Assembly: GCA_037178625.1 (NCBI GenBank)
Contig: CM074129.1
Location: 2,914,001-2,978,000, forward strand
DNA length: 64,000 nt
Direction: 5' to 3'
From: Skeletonema tropicum
Lineage: Eukaryota; Bacillariophyta; Thalassiosirophyceae; Thalassiosirales; Thalassiosiraceae
Positions 1 through 10,238 of the stretch are shown one piece after another; positions within the stretch are counted from its first letter, which is position 1; each line of letters opens with the position of its first letter. The notes beneath the pieces are model-generated. The model did no database searches and was not told the DNA's origin. It saw only the letters and a program-made list of their open reading frames with translations. The translations under genes and the position numbers were made by a program.

Positions 1-493
1 TACCAGCAGATGTGGTTCGTCGTTTTCGTTCCGCAATAATCCTTGAGGTGTTGCCTCCAGCTGTGTCTGAGGATCGAAGCCTGCCCCTCGCATCTGCCGG
101 CGGGGCTGATGCCATCTTATTATTAGAATCTCTCATGTCACTGACCAAAGTTTCTGCCTTCCTGGTATTACGATGAACCTCAGTGACAGCAGTAGCAGTA
201 TCATACTGAGAAAGCCTGCGACGAGGTTTAACGGCCAAGTCCCCTTCAGACCAGCTTTGATTGTTCTTATTCTTATTATTTATATCACTCGTCATGTTTC
301 TCGCACATGCATTATCGCCTTCACTACTCCTCCGGAGCTTACTTGACGGCTGCGAACCGCTGTTTTTCATAAAATCGCCGCTCTTTGCATTCCTCCGTAT
401 TCCTGGTGGTTGTGACCCGCTGTCCCTAGGCGTACCACCACTATGATGACTTTGCTGCTGTTTCCCGTCATCGCGGCGGCTGACCCCCACCAT
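1..493 (-). CDS. Partial hypothetical protein, N-terminal part, runs off the left edge
   Basis: Reading leftwards from an ATG at 493-491, the minus strand stays open for about 164 codons to the window edge, so only the N-terminus is visible. The product is polar, basic and low in complexity, rich in Ser, Arg, Asn, Gln and Gly, with two similar stretches containing DSGSQPPG and NSGSQPSS. No domain is recognisable. It looks like the disordered head of a longer regulatory or nuclear protein. The start is the most upstream ATG I found, but the frame is also open a little further upstream, so an earlier start or exon is possible. The call rests only on the open frame and compositional bias. Confidence 0.45.
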   Translation of the reverse strand, partial: MVGVSRRDDGKQQQSHHSGGTPRDSGSQPPGIRRNAKSGDFMKNSGSQPSSKLRRSSEGDNACARNMTSDINNKNKNNQSWSEGDLAVKPRRRLSQYDTATAVTEVHRNTRKAETLVSDMRDSNNKMASAPPADARGRLRSSDTAGGNTSRIIAERKRRTTSAG

Positions 494-1206
494 GACACTC
501 GTTCTTTGAGATTCTGTGGTGGGCCAGCGGTGATTGAATAACTGTGCTTTTACTTCGATCTTATGAGTTTTTCATGTTGGAGTCATTGTCAAGTTTTCTG
601 ATTTCTCTCGCGTGCGTCAACGTTTTGACCGCGTACCTGGCCCTAATACTGGAACCGTGTTTCGGCCTGCACAAACTTCTAGCGTTCCTCCTCACTTCTG
701 AGTAAAACTGTTGTCGCAGTGGTATTTAAAGCCCCAGAAGCAATCGGAGTCATTTTGCAAAGCCTCTGGAGTCGGTCCCTTTCACGACTTGAATGACACA
801 AGAGAATGAGACAGATAGAAGCTTATCATAGATAGATTTCAGTACTAATAAGTACCAAGAAGAGAAGTACATAAGGAGTAAGGAGACAGGGCCGGCTAAG
901 TACTGCGTTGATTGAGTGTAAAGTTGTTTTGCAATATAACATGCATAATATTATCCCTCTGCTGAAGATAGATACTTTTGAATGGAACAGTAGAGTGCCA
1001 GTAGAGAAAGGTGAACTTAAACCAGGCGGAGTTCGGGCTAGAGGGATACCCAAGAAAAACAGCATCAAGAAGTTGGATGGGTACCTACATAAGTAGTAGC
1101 AAAAGAAGAGTTTTGATGGCGTCTGTCAATAGAACCAGAAACACCTGTAAAACAGTGCTGGCTGCATTGCATAGTATTTCCGATTTGGTTGTTCCCATTT
1201 TATTGT
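494..1206. other. Intergenic spacer, no gene seen
   Basis: This spacer lies between the start of the partial left-edge gene and the 3' end of eIF2B-epsilon, both on the minus strand. It should hold the promoter of the former and the 3' UTR of the latter. The short open frames here have no recognisable product, and I saw no RNA gene or strong repeat. Confidence 0.5.
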
Positions 1207-4017
1207 TTAATCACTATCTTCGTCATCACTTCCATCACTACTATCTTCGTCACTGCTCTCATCTAGCCATTCTAAAAAGTCCTGTGTCGGCTGTTGCCAA
1301 AACAACGCACTCCTCGAACTGTCTGTTCCTTCCTCCTTCCTTTCTTCAGCCCACTGAAAGATTGCCACCTCGTTTACAATCTCTTTGTCGTGCAAAGTTT
1401 GCAATACAAATCGGAATGCAGGCTCCTTTCCAAGTACATCTGCGGCCTTTCCATTACCGAGAGCCATCGTTTCAAGAGCGTGAATAATGGCCTTTTCTTC
1501 CTCTGATCCCATGCAAATGGAGTGGAAAAGTTGTTGCCAGTATTCAAGAGCTTTCTTTAGCGATACAACCAACTTTCCTGGAGATGGAACAGTGTCAGGG
1601 TATCCCTCCAAAACTTTATCCATCACTGCCATCATGGCACCTTTGCAACAATCAGAGTAGGTTGCATTTTGACTGAATTTGAAGGAGTTGAGTTCAATTC
1701 GTAGGTTCTCCACTGGACTGGAAGTTTCATGCTCGAGACAAATGTCACGCAGTTCCTGTACGACATCTACTCCCTTTTGACGTCCTGTAATTTGCATTCC
1801 ATCCTCATCAAGATGCGAGAAAGTGTTGGCATCGGTATTTGTGTCACCAATGTCATCGGCCCACTGATCTCCCATATCCATATCGTCAACATCACTATCC
1901 ATGTCATCGAGACTGAAGCCATCGTCTTCGTCTTCCATTTGCATCTTTTTCCATTTCTTGTACAGCAACGTCATGTCATATCCAATACTTTCACTCTTCA
2001 TCAATTCGACTGCCGCAGCTTGCATCTCCTCTTCATCGTCATCCGAGTCGTACTCGTCTGATGGAGATGGTGCCCATACTCTTCCAAGGCCATCCTTTCC
2101 AACGACTTCATAGTTGGTATCGACGGCATAGTTCGCTTCTGCCTCCTCCGTGGCACTGGGAACAGTGGATACTTGTGGCGTGGCCTTATTCTCGCTTTCA
2201 TCGGCAGAGGACTCCTCGCCATCGGTGCTGCTTTCGCTACCACTACCACTGCTACTGCTGCTGCTATCATCGCTGCTACTGTCATCAAAACCACTGTAAT
2301 CATCGTCATCTTCCACTTCAGCAGCCAGCGTAATTCTAGTAAACTCTTTTAGGTGCACTCCTGCACCAACAATGCATCCTCGTCCAATCACACAGCCTCG
2401 ATCGATGACAGCACCACGACGGATGATCGCTCCCTCACATACAATCACACCATTAAGTTTGGCACCTTCCTCAACAAGAACATCACCCCACAAATGCGAA
2501 TCAACCACATAACAATTATCCATCAGAGTACAGTTCGGACCCAAAACGGAACGTTGCAAGTAGCAGTATTCCCCAATAGAAGCATTCGGTCCAAGTAAGA
2601 GCGGTCCTGATAACTGAGTCGATCGACCAACATGAGATCTCTTCCTCTCCCGTCCATTATCATCATCACCACCATTACCATTATTACGACCTCCACCACT
2701 CACATCCCTATACACCAAATGCCGTTCACAAACATAACTAGCCTCATGATAACTCCCCCCACTACACGAATGATTGTAATTATCCGGCACTAGAGGGTAT
2801 CCCCACCGCCGCAACAGATCCATACTCACTCGATGGTAACGTCTCATATCGCCCATCCTTCCAGCATACTCTCCCCGTTTAAGCATATACCCGAATATAC
2901 GACTTTGCAATCCAATTTCTTCCTCGGCAACACAATTGGCAACGAATTGAGATCGTAGTTCACGGTAGTCGAATTCATCACTGAATCGTGCGAGGACGTC
3001 GGGACTGCAAATGTCAATGCCGACATCGAGATGATTCCGTGTGACTGTAATGTGGGAGGAGTTCTCTGCGAAGAATATGGTGGGAATGGAGGAGGTGGAA
3101 TTGTGTGGATGAGAATCCCAGAGGAGGATACGGTTGGAGTGTGTGGGGTCCATTGCCAGTAAGAGATCGTCTGTGGAGGATCGTAGTGGTGGGAGGTAAT
3201 GATTCTTTTGCATCATCTTGCTCTTGCTGTTGTTTTGGTGATGGTGATCATTGGGTGGTGGTGCATTTGGATTCTCACTATCCGTCATGTTGTCATCATC
3301 CTCTTCCATGCCATCGTCCTCCTCCTCCTCATCATCATCATCATCCAAGCCCCACCCCCCAACCTCCTGCAACAAAACAGTCATAATCGCACTATTATCC
3401 GCCTTCTTCCTCACCGCATGCTGCTCCATAACCTCCCGCAAGTCAACATTGGTCACAACATCGCCCTGCATCAAAATGAATGGGTCCGACTTGATGACAT
3501 TTTTCCGATCCAATTCCCGTAATGCATCACCGGTATTGGTACAGTCCGTAAATCGAAGCAAGTGAATGGTTAGTTTGGACGACCATTTGATTCGATTATT
3601 ATTATTCCCATCTTCTTCTCCTCCTCCTCCCAAGTGAGCTGTTTTATTCTTATTGGATTGTTGTTGTTGTTGCTTGTGTTGATGGAGGTACTGTTCGAGT
3701 GCATCGGCACCACTGGAACAGAGTAAGAATAGCTCTTCGACGCCTGCCGATTGCAAAAAGTCGATTGTGTGATGTAACAATGGGACATTGTTTAGTGGAC
3801 ACAGTGCCAGTGGTCTCTCTCGTCCCTTGATATTTCCTCCATCGGCTGTAGCAGCAGCAGGAGAAGAAGAAGTGGGTAAGCTGCCACTGTAATCTTCGAG
3901 AGTGATGGGATGAAAGGAGTTGGAAAATGTGTCGGCGAGGAGGACGGCTTGTAACTTTTGCTCGTGTTTGTTATCGGATGGATCGTTGCCACCGGAGCTT
4001 CCGGATGATTTGCCCAT
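1207..4017 (-). CDS. EIF2B5: Translation initiation factor eIF-2B subunit epsilon (catalytic GEF subunit)
   Basis: A 936-aa single-exon protein. Residues about 20-210 form a nucleotidyltransferase-like domain (LQAVLLADTF near the start, PLNNVPLLHHTIDFL, FILMQGDVVTNVDLREV). Residues about 465-570 are hexapeptide left-handed beta-helix repeats (GPNASIGEYCYLQRSVLGPN and following). The C-terminal ~200 residues match the W2/HEAT catalytic domain, ending in an aromatic and acidic box (DFLEWLDESSDED). This order is diagnostic of the epsilon subunit, which exchanges GDP for GTP on eIF2 in the cytosol and is the target of stress signalling. It is longer than the usual ~720 aa because of acidic, Asn- and His-rich insertions near residues 225-290 and 575-690. 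Transcription is divergent from the PDI-C gene at 4775; their shared upstream region contains a MITE-like element. Confidence 0.93.
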   Translation of the reverse strand: MGKSSGSSGGNDPSDNKHEQKLQAVLLADTFSNSFHPITLEDYSGSLPTSSSPAAATADGGNIKGRERPLALCPLNNVPLLHHTIDFLQSAGVEELFLLCSSGADALEQYLHQHKQQQQQSNKNKTAHLGGGGEEDGNNNNRIKWSSKLTIHLLRFTDCTNTGDALRELDRKNVIKSDPFILMQGDVVTNVDLREVMEQHAVRKKADNSAIMTVLLQEVGGWGLDDDDDEEEEDDGMEEDDDNMTDSENPNAPPPNDHHHQNNSKSKMMQKNHYLPPLRSSTDDLLLAMDPTHSNRILLWDSHPHNSTSSIPTIFFAENSSHITVTRNHLDVGIDICSPDVLARFSDEFDYRELRSQFVANCVAEEEIGLQSRIFGYMLKRGEYAGRMGDMRRYHRVSMDLLRRWGYPLVPDNYNHSCSGGSYHEASYVCERHLVYRDVSGGGRNNGNGGDDDNGRERKRSHVGRSTQLSGPLLLGPNASIGEYCYLQRSVLGPNCTLMDNCYVVDSHLWGDVLVEEGAKLNGVIVCEGAIIRRGAVIDRGCVIGRGCIVGAGVHLKEFTRITLAAEVEDDDDYSGFDDSSSDDSSSSSSGSGSESSTDGEESSADESENKATPQVSTVPSATEEAEANYAVDTNYEVVGKDGLGRVWAPSPSDEYDSDDDEEEMQAAAVELMKSESIGYDMTLLYKKWKKMQMEDEDDGFSLDDMDSDVDDMDMGDQWADDIGDTNTDANTFSHLDEDGMQITGRQKGVDVVQELRDICLEHETSSPVENLRIELNSFKFSQNATYSDCCKGAMMAVMDKVLEGYPDTVPSPGKLVVSLKKALEYWQQLFHSICMGSEEEKAIIHALETMALGNGKAADVLGKEPAFRFVLQTLHDKEIVNEVAIFQWAEERKEEGTDSSRSALFWQQPTQDFLEWLDESSDEDSSDGSDDEDSD

Positions 4018-4073
4018 TTTGTAGAGGATGATTGGTACTTTGTTGCTTTGCTTGTATGCGAGCTCTGAGCTAT

Positions 4074-4503
4074 GGCTAAGTGTATGGTCACCCTAGCCAG
4101 CCAGCAAATCTGTTCTCAGTGAGTATTTGACTTCAAGAAATGGTCAACATAGCGTCGGAAAGCTGAGAGTGAGAGGAGTTCAAATCCGTGGCTTGCTTGG
4201 CAAGGTTTTGAATCGTGGTCAAATGAATGTGTGATGTGGAAGGATGTGGAGCTGAACAAGGGTAAATAAATGAGCTGAAGACCAGGGTAAATTGAGAAAA
4301 GGGATCTTTTTGGGGGTTAACCCCCAAGTCAAGCTAGGGAATGGGGCTAACAAAATATTTTTTATTTTTGGAAGCAACTCATTGATTTGGAACCAGCTCA
4401 TCGAGAGGAGCATTTTAAGCCTATAAAAAGGTAGGTTAGCCCCAGTGGCGGCTGAGAACAGATGATTTAGCCAATATTGGCTAGCCTGACCATACACTTA
4501 GCC
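4074..4503. mobile_element. MITE-like element with terminal inverted repeats
   Basis: The two ends are inverted copies. The first 17 bp at 4074-4090 (GGCTAAGTGTATGGTCA) are exactly complementary to 4503-4487. Similarity continues inwards with gaps through CTAGCCA and AAATC to CTGTTCTCAG, giving arms of about 46-52 bp. The tetranucleotide CTAT flanks both ends (4070-4073 and 4504-4507), consistent with a target-site duplication. The interior has no credible coding sequence and contains an 18-bp perfect palindrome. Size, inverted ends, flanking direct repeat and lack of genes fit a non-autonomous DNA transposon. The superfamily cannot be assigned from this copy. It sits in the divergent promoter region of eIF2B-epsilon and the PDI-C gene. 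Confidence 0.75.
4310..4327. repeat. 18-bp perfect palindrome inside the MITE-like element
   Basis: TTGGGGGTTAACCCCCAA is identical to its own reverse complement and lies close to the middle of the inverted-repeat element. Confidence 0.85.
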
Positions 4504-4774
4504 CTATGAGAGGAGGTCACCTACGCACCAAACATTATTTCATGGTCTCAATGATGTGGAAGCGGATCAAAGCAAAATCACTTCTTGCATTTTTGGCGGG
4601 TAAGTTACGAAATGGCGGGACTATCATCAAAAGATCCAAGCGCAAAAATGACAGGGAGAAAAACACAAAACACACTGAACCAGTAGCAGCCAGAGATAAG
4701 CCCACCCTTGCCTACACCGCCATACTATCTGCTCCAACTAATAATAATAATAACACCACTACATCGCTGCAATC

Positions 4775-6466
4775 ATGAGAAGTCGCCCCTTCATCGCCAA
4801 CCTAGACATGTACCGCAAGGTCCCCGTCGATCTCCTCGAGGGTACCCGCCGTGGCTCCATCCTCTCCACCATTGCCGTCATCACCATGACCATCCTCTTC
4901 CTCCTTGAAACCAAGGCATTCTTCTCCTCCACACTCAAAACCAATCTGGCACTCGATTCCAATGAAGATTCGCAAATTCGTGTCAATTTCAACATTACCA
5001 TGATGGATCTCAAGTGTGAGTATGCCACGATTGATGTGGTGAGTGTTCTGGGGACACAGCAGAATGTCACGCAGCATGTGCAAAAGTATCCGATTGATCA
5101 GGGGGGGGTACGTAAGTCGTACATGCAACGGAATTTAAAGCAGCATGATGTTCAATTGTTCGATGCAACTGTAGAGGAAACGATCGAGGAACTTCATGCC
5201 GATGGGGAGGATGCTGTGAGTTTGGATGAGACTACCTTTCAAGTTGCACTGGAGGAGAATGAATATGTCTTTGTGGACTTTTTTGCCAATTGGTGTAGTC
5301 ATTGTAGGGATTTGGCACCGACGTGGGAGACTCTTGCCGAGGTGATGTATCAGGCTGCGGAGAATCGTGTGGAGGATCAACCGGATGTTCATACCTACTC
5401 GGATGAAGATTACAATGAGGCGATTAAAGTCGAAATGCCAGTGTTGATTGGCAAGGTGGATTGTGTGGATCATCATGATTTTTGTATGACTCAGGCTATT
5501 CAAGCGTATCCTACGTTGAAATTCTTTGTGGATGGAGAGGAGAAGGGTGTGTATAGGGGACATAGAACTGTGGTGGAATTTACACATTTCATTGCCGAGA
5601 TGGAGAAGGAGCATAAGGGGCATAAGCATCATGATTTGAAGACGGGAGAGGTCAAGGAGAGTGAGTACTTTTAGTTGTTTAGTGTGCATTGCACATTGTT
5701 TTTGTTGTTGTCAAAGTTGGCATGTTGTCTAAAAAAAAGTGATGGAAATTTGCTATTTTCAAAACACACAGTCGCCGAAGAACGTTTACTTCATACGAAA
5801 GAACACGAGGACTACGCCAGGGAGCTCTCCGCCACCCGTCATCTACACAAACACTCCTGGTCAGAAGAAGAACATCCCGGATGTCAAATTTCCGGCTTCC
5901 TCCTCGTTGATCGTGCACCTGGCAATTTTCACATCCAAGCCCAATCCAAAGGCCACGACCTTGCCGCCCACATGACCAACGTTTCCCACATTATCAACCA
6001 CTTGAGTTTCGGTAAACCGTTTTCCAACTATTTCATCAAGAAGGGATTGCAAAACACACCCGCTGGATTTTTGGAAACCACCCGACCCTTCGATGGGAAT
6101 GTTTACGTTACGCACAAAGAGCACGAGGCCCATCATCATTATTTGAAGGTGATTACGACAGAGTTTGATCCGGAACAGGGAACACAGAAAAAGTACGACA
6201 AGAAGAAGGGATTCTACAAACCACTGGATAAGAACAGGGCGTATCAAATTTTGCAGAGTTCACAACTTTCATTGTATAGGGCGGATATTGTTCCAGAGGC
6301 CAAGTTCACTTACGACTTATCACCTATTGCTGTATCGTACGAGAAGACATCGCGAGCTTGGTATGATTACTTTACATCATTGATGGCCATCATTGGAGGT
6401 ACCTTCACAGTGGTAGGAATGTTGGAAAGTGGAATCCACACCATTTCAAGCAAAAAGCGCCGGTAG
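4775..6466 (+). CDS. PDI-C-type protein: Erv41/46 domains with an inserted thioredoxin domain
   Basis: Two exons, 4775-5660 and 5772-6466, join through a 111-nt intron (GTGAGT...ACAG) to give 526 aa. Order: a short cytosolic N-terminus and one membrane segment (about residues 28-46) as in the ERGIC N-terminal domain; a thioredoxin domain at about 145-275 with WCSHC active site and the AYPT cis-proline; a COPII-coated-vesicle Erv-type lumenal domain; a second membrane segment near the C-terminus (AIIGGTFTVVGML); and a KKRR tail that fits a KKXX ER-retrieval signal. This fusion corresponds to the PDI-C subfamily known from plants and protists, acting in disulfide chemistry and ER-Golgi cargo cycling. 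A paralogue lies at 10239-11780. The gene converges on the LRR-IQ gene with only 61 bp between them. Confidence 0.88.
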
Positions 6467-6527
6467 ACCTTTAATCAATGATGTGCAACAAACGAATGCA
6501 AGATATAAAACAATTAGAGTAGGGCTA

Positions 6528-9500
6528 TTATTCTTCATTCGTTGATGACGTGTCTTGAAGAGGTATCCAGGGTTCCAGATTGAGATCTTTTCTTTTCCCA
6601 TAGTAATCGTAGACTGTCTTGTAGTGATGGGTTCTTCTTTTGGGTCCCATATGAATAACGTCAAAGCAATTTGTACAGTAAAATTCCTCGCATTCACGGC
6701 ACTCCATCTCCGCCTGGTAGTTGAAACAATTGCAGCATACAGGCTTTGGCTCGAGCTCAAGCAAAACCTGTGGCTTTTCCCATCTCGTCTCACCAGTGTC
6801 AAGATTGTAGTAGAATGGCATCTGATCTTCTTCACTAAACAATGCCTTCCACCTGTGTGCTCGAATGATACGAGCTTCATTGGCCATGTCTCTACCCACC
6901 TTGCCTCTCCAGGCAGCAGAAATTTTGGTGGATGCCCACATACTCAGCAAGTACACGCGTTTCACTTCCTCTTCAAACTCCATCCGTGCCCTTTGCATTC
7001 GATTCTTCGCGATGCATAGACGTCCAAAGTGACACAGGATGTGCGCCTTCTCATCTCGTAGTGCGATAATTTCATCTCTTGCTCTCTTTGCCGCTATCAA
7101 CAAATGATATGCCGCCCTTCTCCTTGCAGCTCTTTGTATTACCAATGCTGCTTGCTGCTTCAATTCAAGCTCTTCTCTCTCGGCAATGATGCGACGTCGT
7201 ATGTCTTCCTTCACTTGACGATACCAACTTTGAATTGCTAGAGCACACCTAGTCCGCTCTTTTGACTTGGTAATTCGAGCTTTAATTGCTTTCCGGAAGC
7301 CAAAATGCCGAATGATTGCATACATTCTAGAAGCTGCAGCAAGCTCGAGCCGCCTTTGTTCCATGAATGCCACTCTTAGTTCGGCTAGGTGTCGTTTCGC
7401 AGCATATCGTCTCCATAAACACTGAATACTTATAGCAGATCGAAGCCGCTTGGCTTCTCGGCGAAGTAATTGATCCTTCAAAACGGCCTTGAGCCTTGTT
7501 GCGCTTAACATACGAGACCAAGCCTGGATCCGCACTGCTGCGTTTTGCTTTCTCTCCGCTTCGAGCATTGCATCGTGTCTTGCTCTTGCTGCCTTTCTTC
7601 GGCCAAGGACTCCTCGATAATGCCTTTGTATCACTTTGCAAGCTAAAGGCCTTAGTCGATCAAACTTTTGTTTATGCAATCGCCTTCTGGCCTTTTTTGC
7701 AGCATAACAACGAAATGCACACTGTAGTTTTCTGCATGTAACTAGTTGTTGCTTCCTGGCCAACTTTAGTTTCTTGAACAGTTCACGTGCCTTACGTCCA
7801 CGAAGAAGCGCACCAATTTGAACGGCTACTCTTTTCTTGGCAAATTGTTCTCTCGCTCGCTGAAGAGTGTCCTTTTCTTGACGAGATCTGACAAGGGCTT
7901 GAATCTTTGCAGCAGCACAAGCTTGTTTGTGGTAATGCTTGATGATCTTTCGATCCTCTATTCTGGAGAGTGGCCAGGCACCAAAATATGAGCTATTACT
8001 TCTCAAGGTCGAGTACTCGAATGCATCTTGGATGCCTTTCATCGCTGGTAGAGTAACGTGTGTCCCTTTCAAAGACAGGGTCTCAAGTGAGAGTGATCCA
8101 TCCATGTTCTTGAGCCCATCAGCAATCCAGCTTAATGAAGTGTCCGTGACTTTTGTGCAGCCCGCTAAGAATAGATTCCTAAGGCCCGGATTGTCGTATG
8201 TCCCTTCGCACAAGAAGAGAATTGATTGGTCTGATACTGAAGTGCAGCCTGTGAGATCCAATGTCTTCAAGTTTTGACACTTTGACAAGGCTTTCAAGCT
8301 ACGATCGGAAATCTTCTTACAGAAGCTGACGTTCACTGTCTTCAGAAGTGACAGCCGCAGAATAATGGCTTCAAACAAGGCATTTGTCACGCAATCTCCG
8401 CATGATGCCAGGTTGATGGAGTTGAGACGTCTACATTTCTTCCCAATATGCGACGCACCTACTAATGTCAGCTTGGTGCAGCGCGATAGATCAAGTGATT
8501 CGAGAGCTACAAGATGTGATATCGCAATGAGGGAGAGGTTGCACACTTGTGGGCACGCATGGAGGTTTAGGTGCTTCAAGGTCGAGGTGCATTTCGAGTT
8601 ACCAAGAGATTGCAAACCTTCAAGCGCAAAATTTCTGCCAACTCCATCAGACAGCATGCAAAGTCCAGATGCATTCAAGTGCTCAAGATGAGAGCACTCT
8701 GTTGCGAGGTGTCGAATCCCTACGTCGCCGATCCGTTTTACATTCAATAGCACAATAGACTGAAGATTCTTGCATCCTTCGCTCAACAGCCTCATACCTG
8801 CAATCGAAGGTTATTTGCAATGGTATGATCCAGTTAGAATGATAGCACAAAACAGCTAAATGTGAAAGAAGAAACAAAGAAAGCTTACCTCTTTCGGTGA
8901 TCTTACTACATTGTGACAGATCAATATGCTTCAAATCTTTGAGCCAGCTCGATATCCAAGACAGTCCTGAATCCGAGATCATTTCACAGCCACGCAGATT
9001 GATTGAAACTAGGGACTGGCATCCCTGACCTAACTGCAATAAAGCAACGTCGGTTATTCTGAAAGGCATCTCACTACGTCGTAGATTTATCTCCATCAAA
9101 TTGGGACACCCCTGTGAAAGGAATGTCAAGCCAACGTCAGATACCAGCTTGCATTCACGTAAGTTAATACGTCGAAGACCCCGACTGCTCTCTGATAGTA
9201 TCTTGATTTCATTATCTGTGATCATGGAACAATATGAGACGTCAAGTGTCTCGATTTGCGTGCAGCTTTCGAATATTTTCATGAAGGCCCAGGGTTTTAC
9301 TTGTCGGCATCCGCCGAGGTTGAGATGTTGAACTGCTCGACAGCCCTCGCCAATGACTGCAAAGCCAACTCCGTCTATTTTCAAGCATCCTGCGAGTGAG
9401 AGATGGCGTAGATTCTTGCCGTATTTTGCAATGATGGATAATCCGTCACTCGATATTTGATACGCATTGTCCAACTGCAATGTCTGAAGTGTAGCAATGC

Positions 9501-9822
9501 ACGGCGAGAGTGATTGTATACCTGCATCGGTGATCTTTTCTGCGCCTGATAGATTGATCGATGTCAACAATGGCCTGGGCAAAGAGAGTTGTTGTCGAGT
9601 TGCTATTGTCGCGAGGCATTCGTCAGTTACGATGATACTCCATTGCGAGAGATTCAATGAGGAAGACGATGTCTGAAGTTGAGCGGCCGGCACGCTTTCG
9701 TACGGGAGGTCAACTTGAATTACTTTCCTCACCGCCGCTAGTGCAGAAGTCACGATGTCGTGGATAGTCTTGCTGTTGATAGAGCGCATTGGAATATCTG
9801 AATGCAAAGGAGTAAAAGCCAT
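6528..9822 (-). CDS. LRR (AMN1-like) - multi-IQ - WW - B-box zinc finger protein
   Basis: Exons 9822-8889 and 8797-6528 (91-nt intron GTAAGC...GCAG) give 1067 aa. Residues about 60-570 are cysteine-containing leucine-rich repeats of the F-box/AMN1 kind (for example LRHLSLAGCLKIDGVGF, LKTLDLTGCTSVSDQSIL). They are followed by some eight or nine IQ-like calmodulin-binding motifs from about 605 to 930 (KIQALVRSRQ, VIQRHYRGVLGRR, IQCLWRRYAAKR). A WW domain (about 960-990, with FYYN and TRWEKP) follows, then a B-box-like zinc finger (CCNC...CREC...CTNC...HH, about 998-1042). No F-box is evident at the N-terminus. The role is unknown; the parts suggest a calmodulin-linked scaffold or ubiquitin-linked adaptor. 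The second exon's frame only makes sense after splicing, which restores a continuous LRR. Confidence 0.85.
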
Positions 9823-10238
9823 CTAATCTCAGAGGTTACAGAGATCCGGCCGTCTTTTGGAGTTGATTAGAGATGGGGTTATTGGAGTCAACTTGGAGTG
9901 ATTATGATAGGCACAATGTCGTGGATACTCTTGCTATTGGTAGATCGATTTAAAAAAATGACGCCTACACGAAAATAGTCAGAGATCATCGATTTCGGTA
10001 CTTCTCTAGCATTCAGTAGATGAAGATGGTCAAGATCCCAAAGTAAGTGAAAGTGGAGTTCCAAGAAGTCTCAAGCAAAGTGTGGAATCATCATCTACAC
10101 TCAATATCGACGTGTCTTGCATAAAAGATTGGGGTCTATCGATGAATACTGAGTACTGAAGATGTTGTGTAAACATGTAAAAGAATATCAGCTTATCATT
10201 ATCCGAAATACTCTCTCTGAAGAAGATACGGAGATATA
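9823..10238. other. Spacer with a duplicated fragment of the neighbouring coding sequence
   Basis: This is the promoter side of the LRR-IQ gene and the 3' side of the second PDI-C gene. Bases 9912-9950 resemble 9752-9790 within the LRR-IQ coding start (shared ATGTCGTGGATA, then TCTTGCT), with several differences. I saw no gene in it. Confidence 0.5.

Noticed and set aside
1011..1487. Plus-strand open frame over the eIF2B-epsilon 3' end
   Set aside because: It overlaps the convincing eIF2B-epsilon C-terminus antisense and has no recognisable product.
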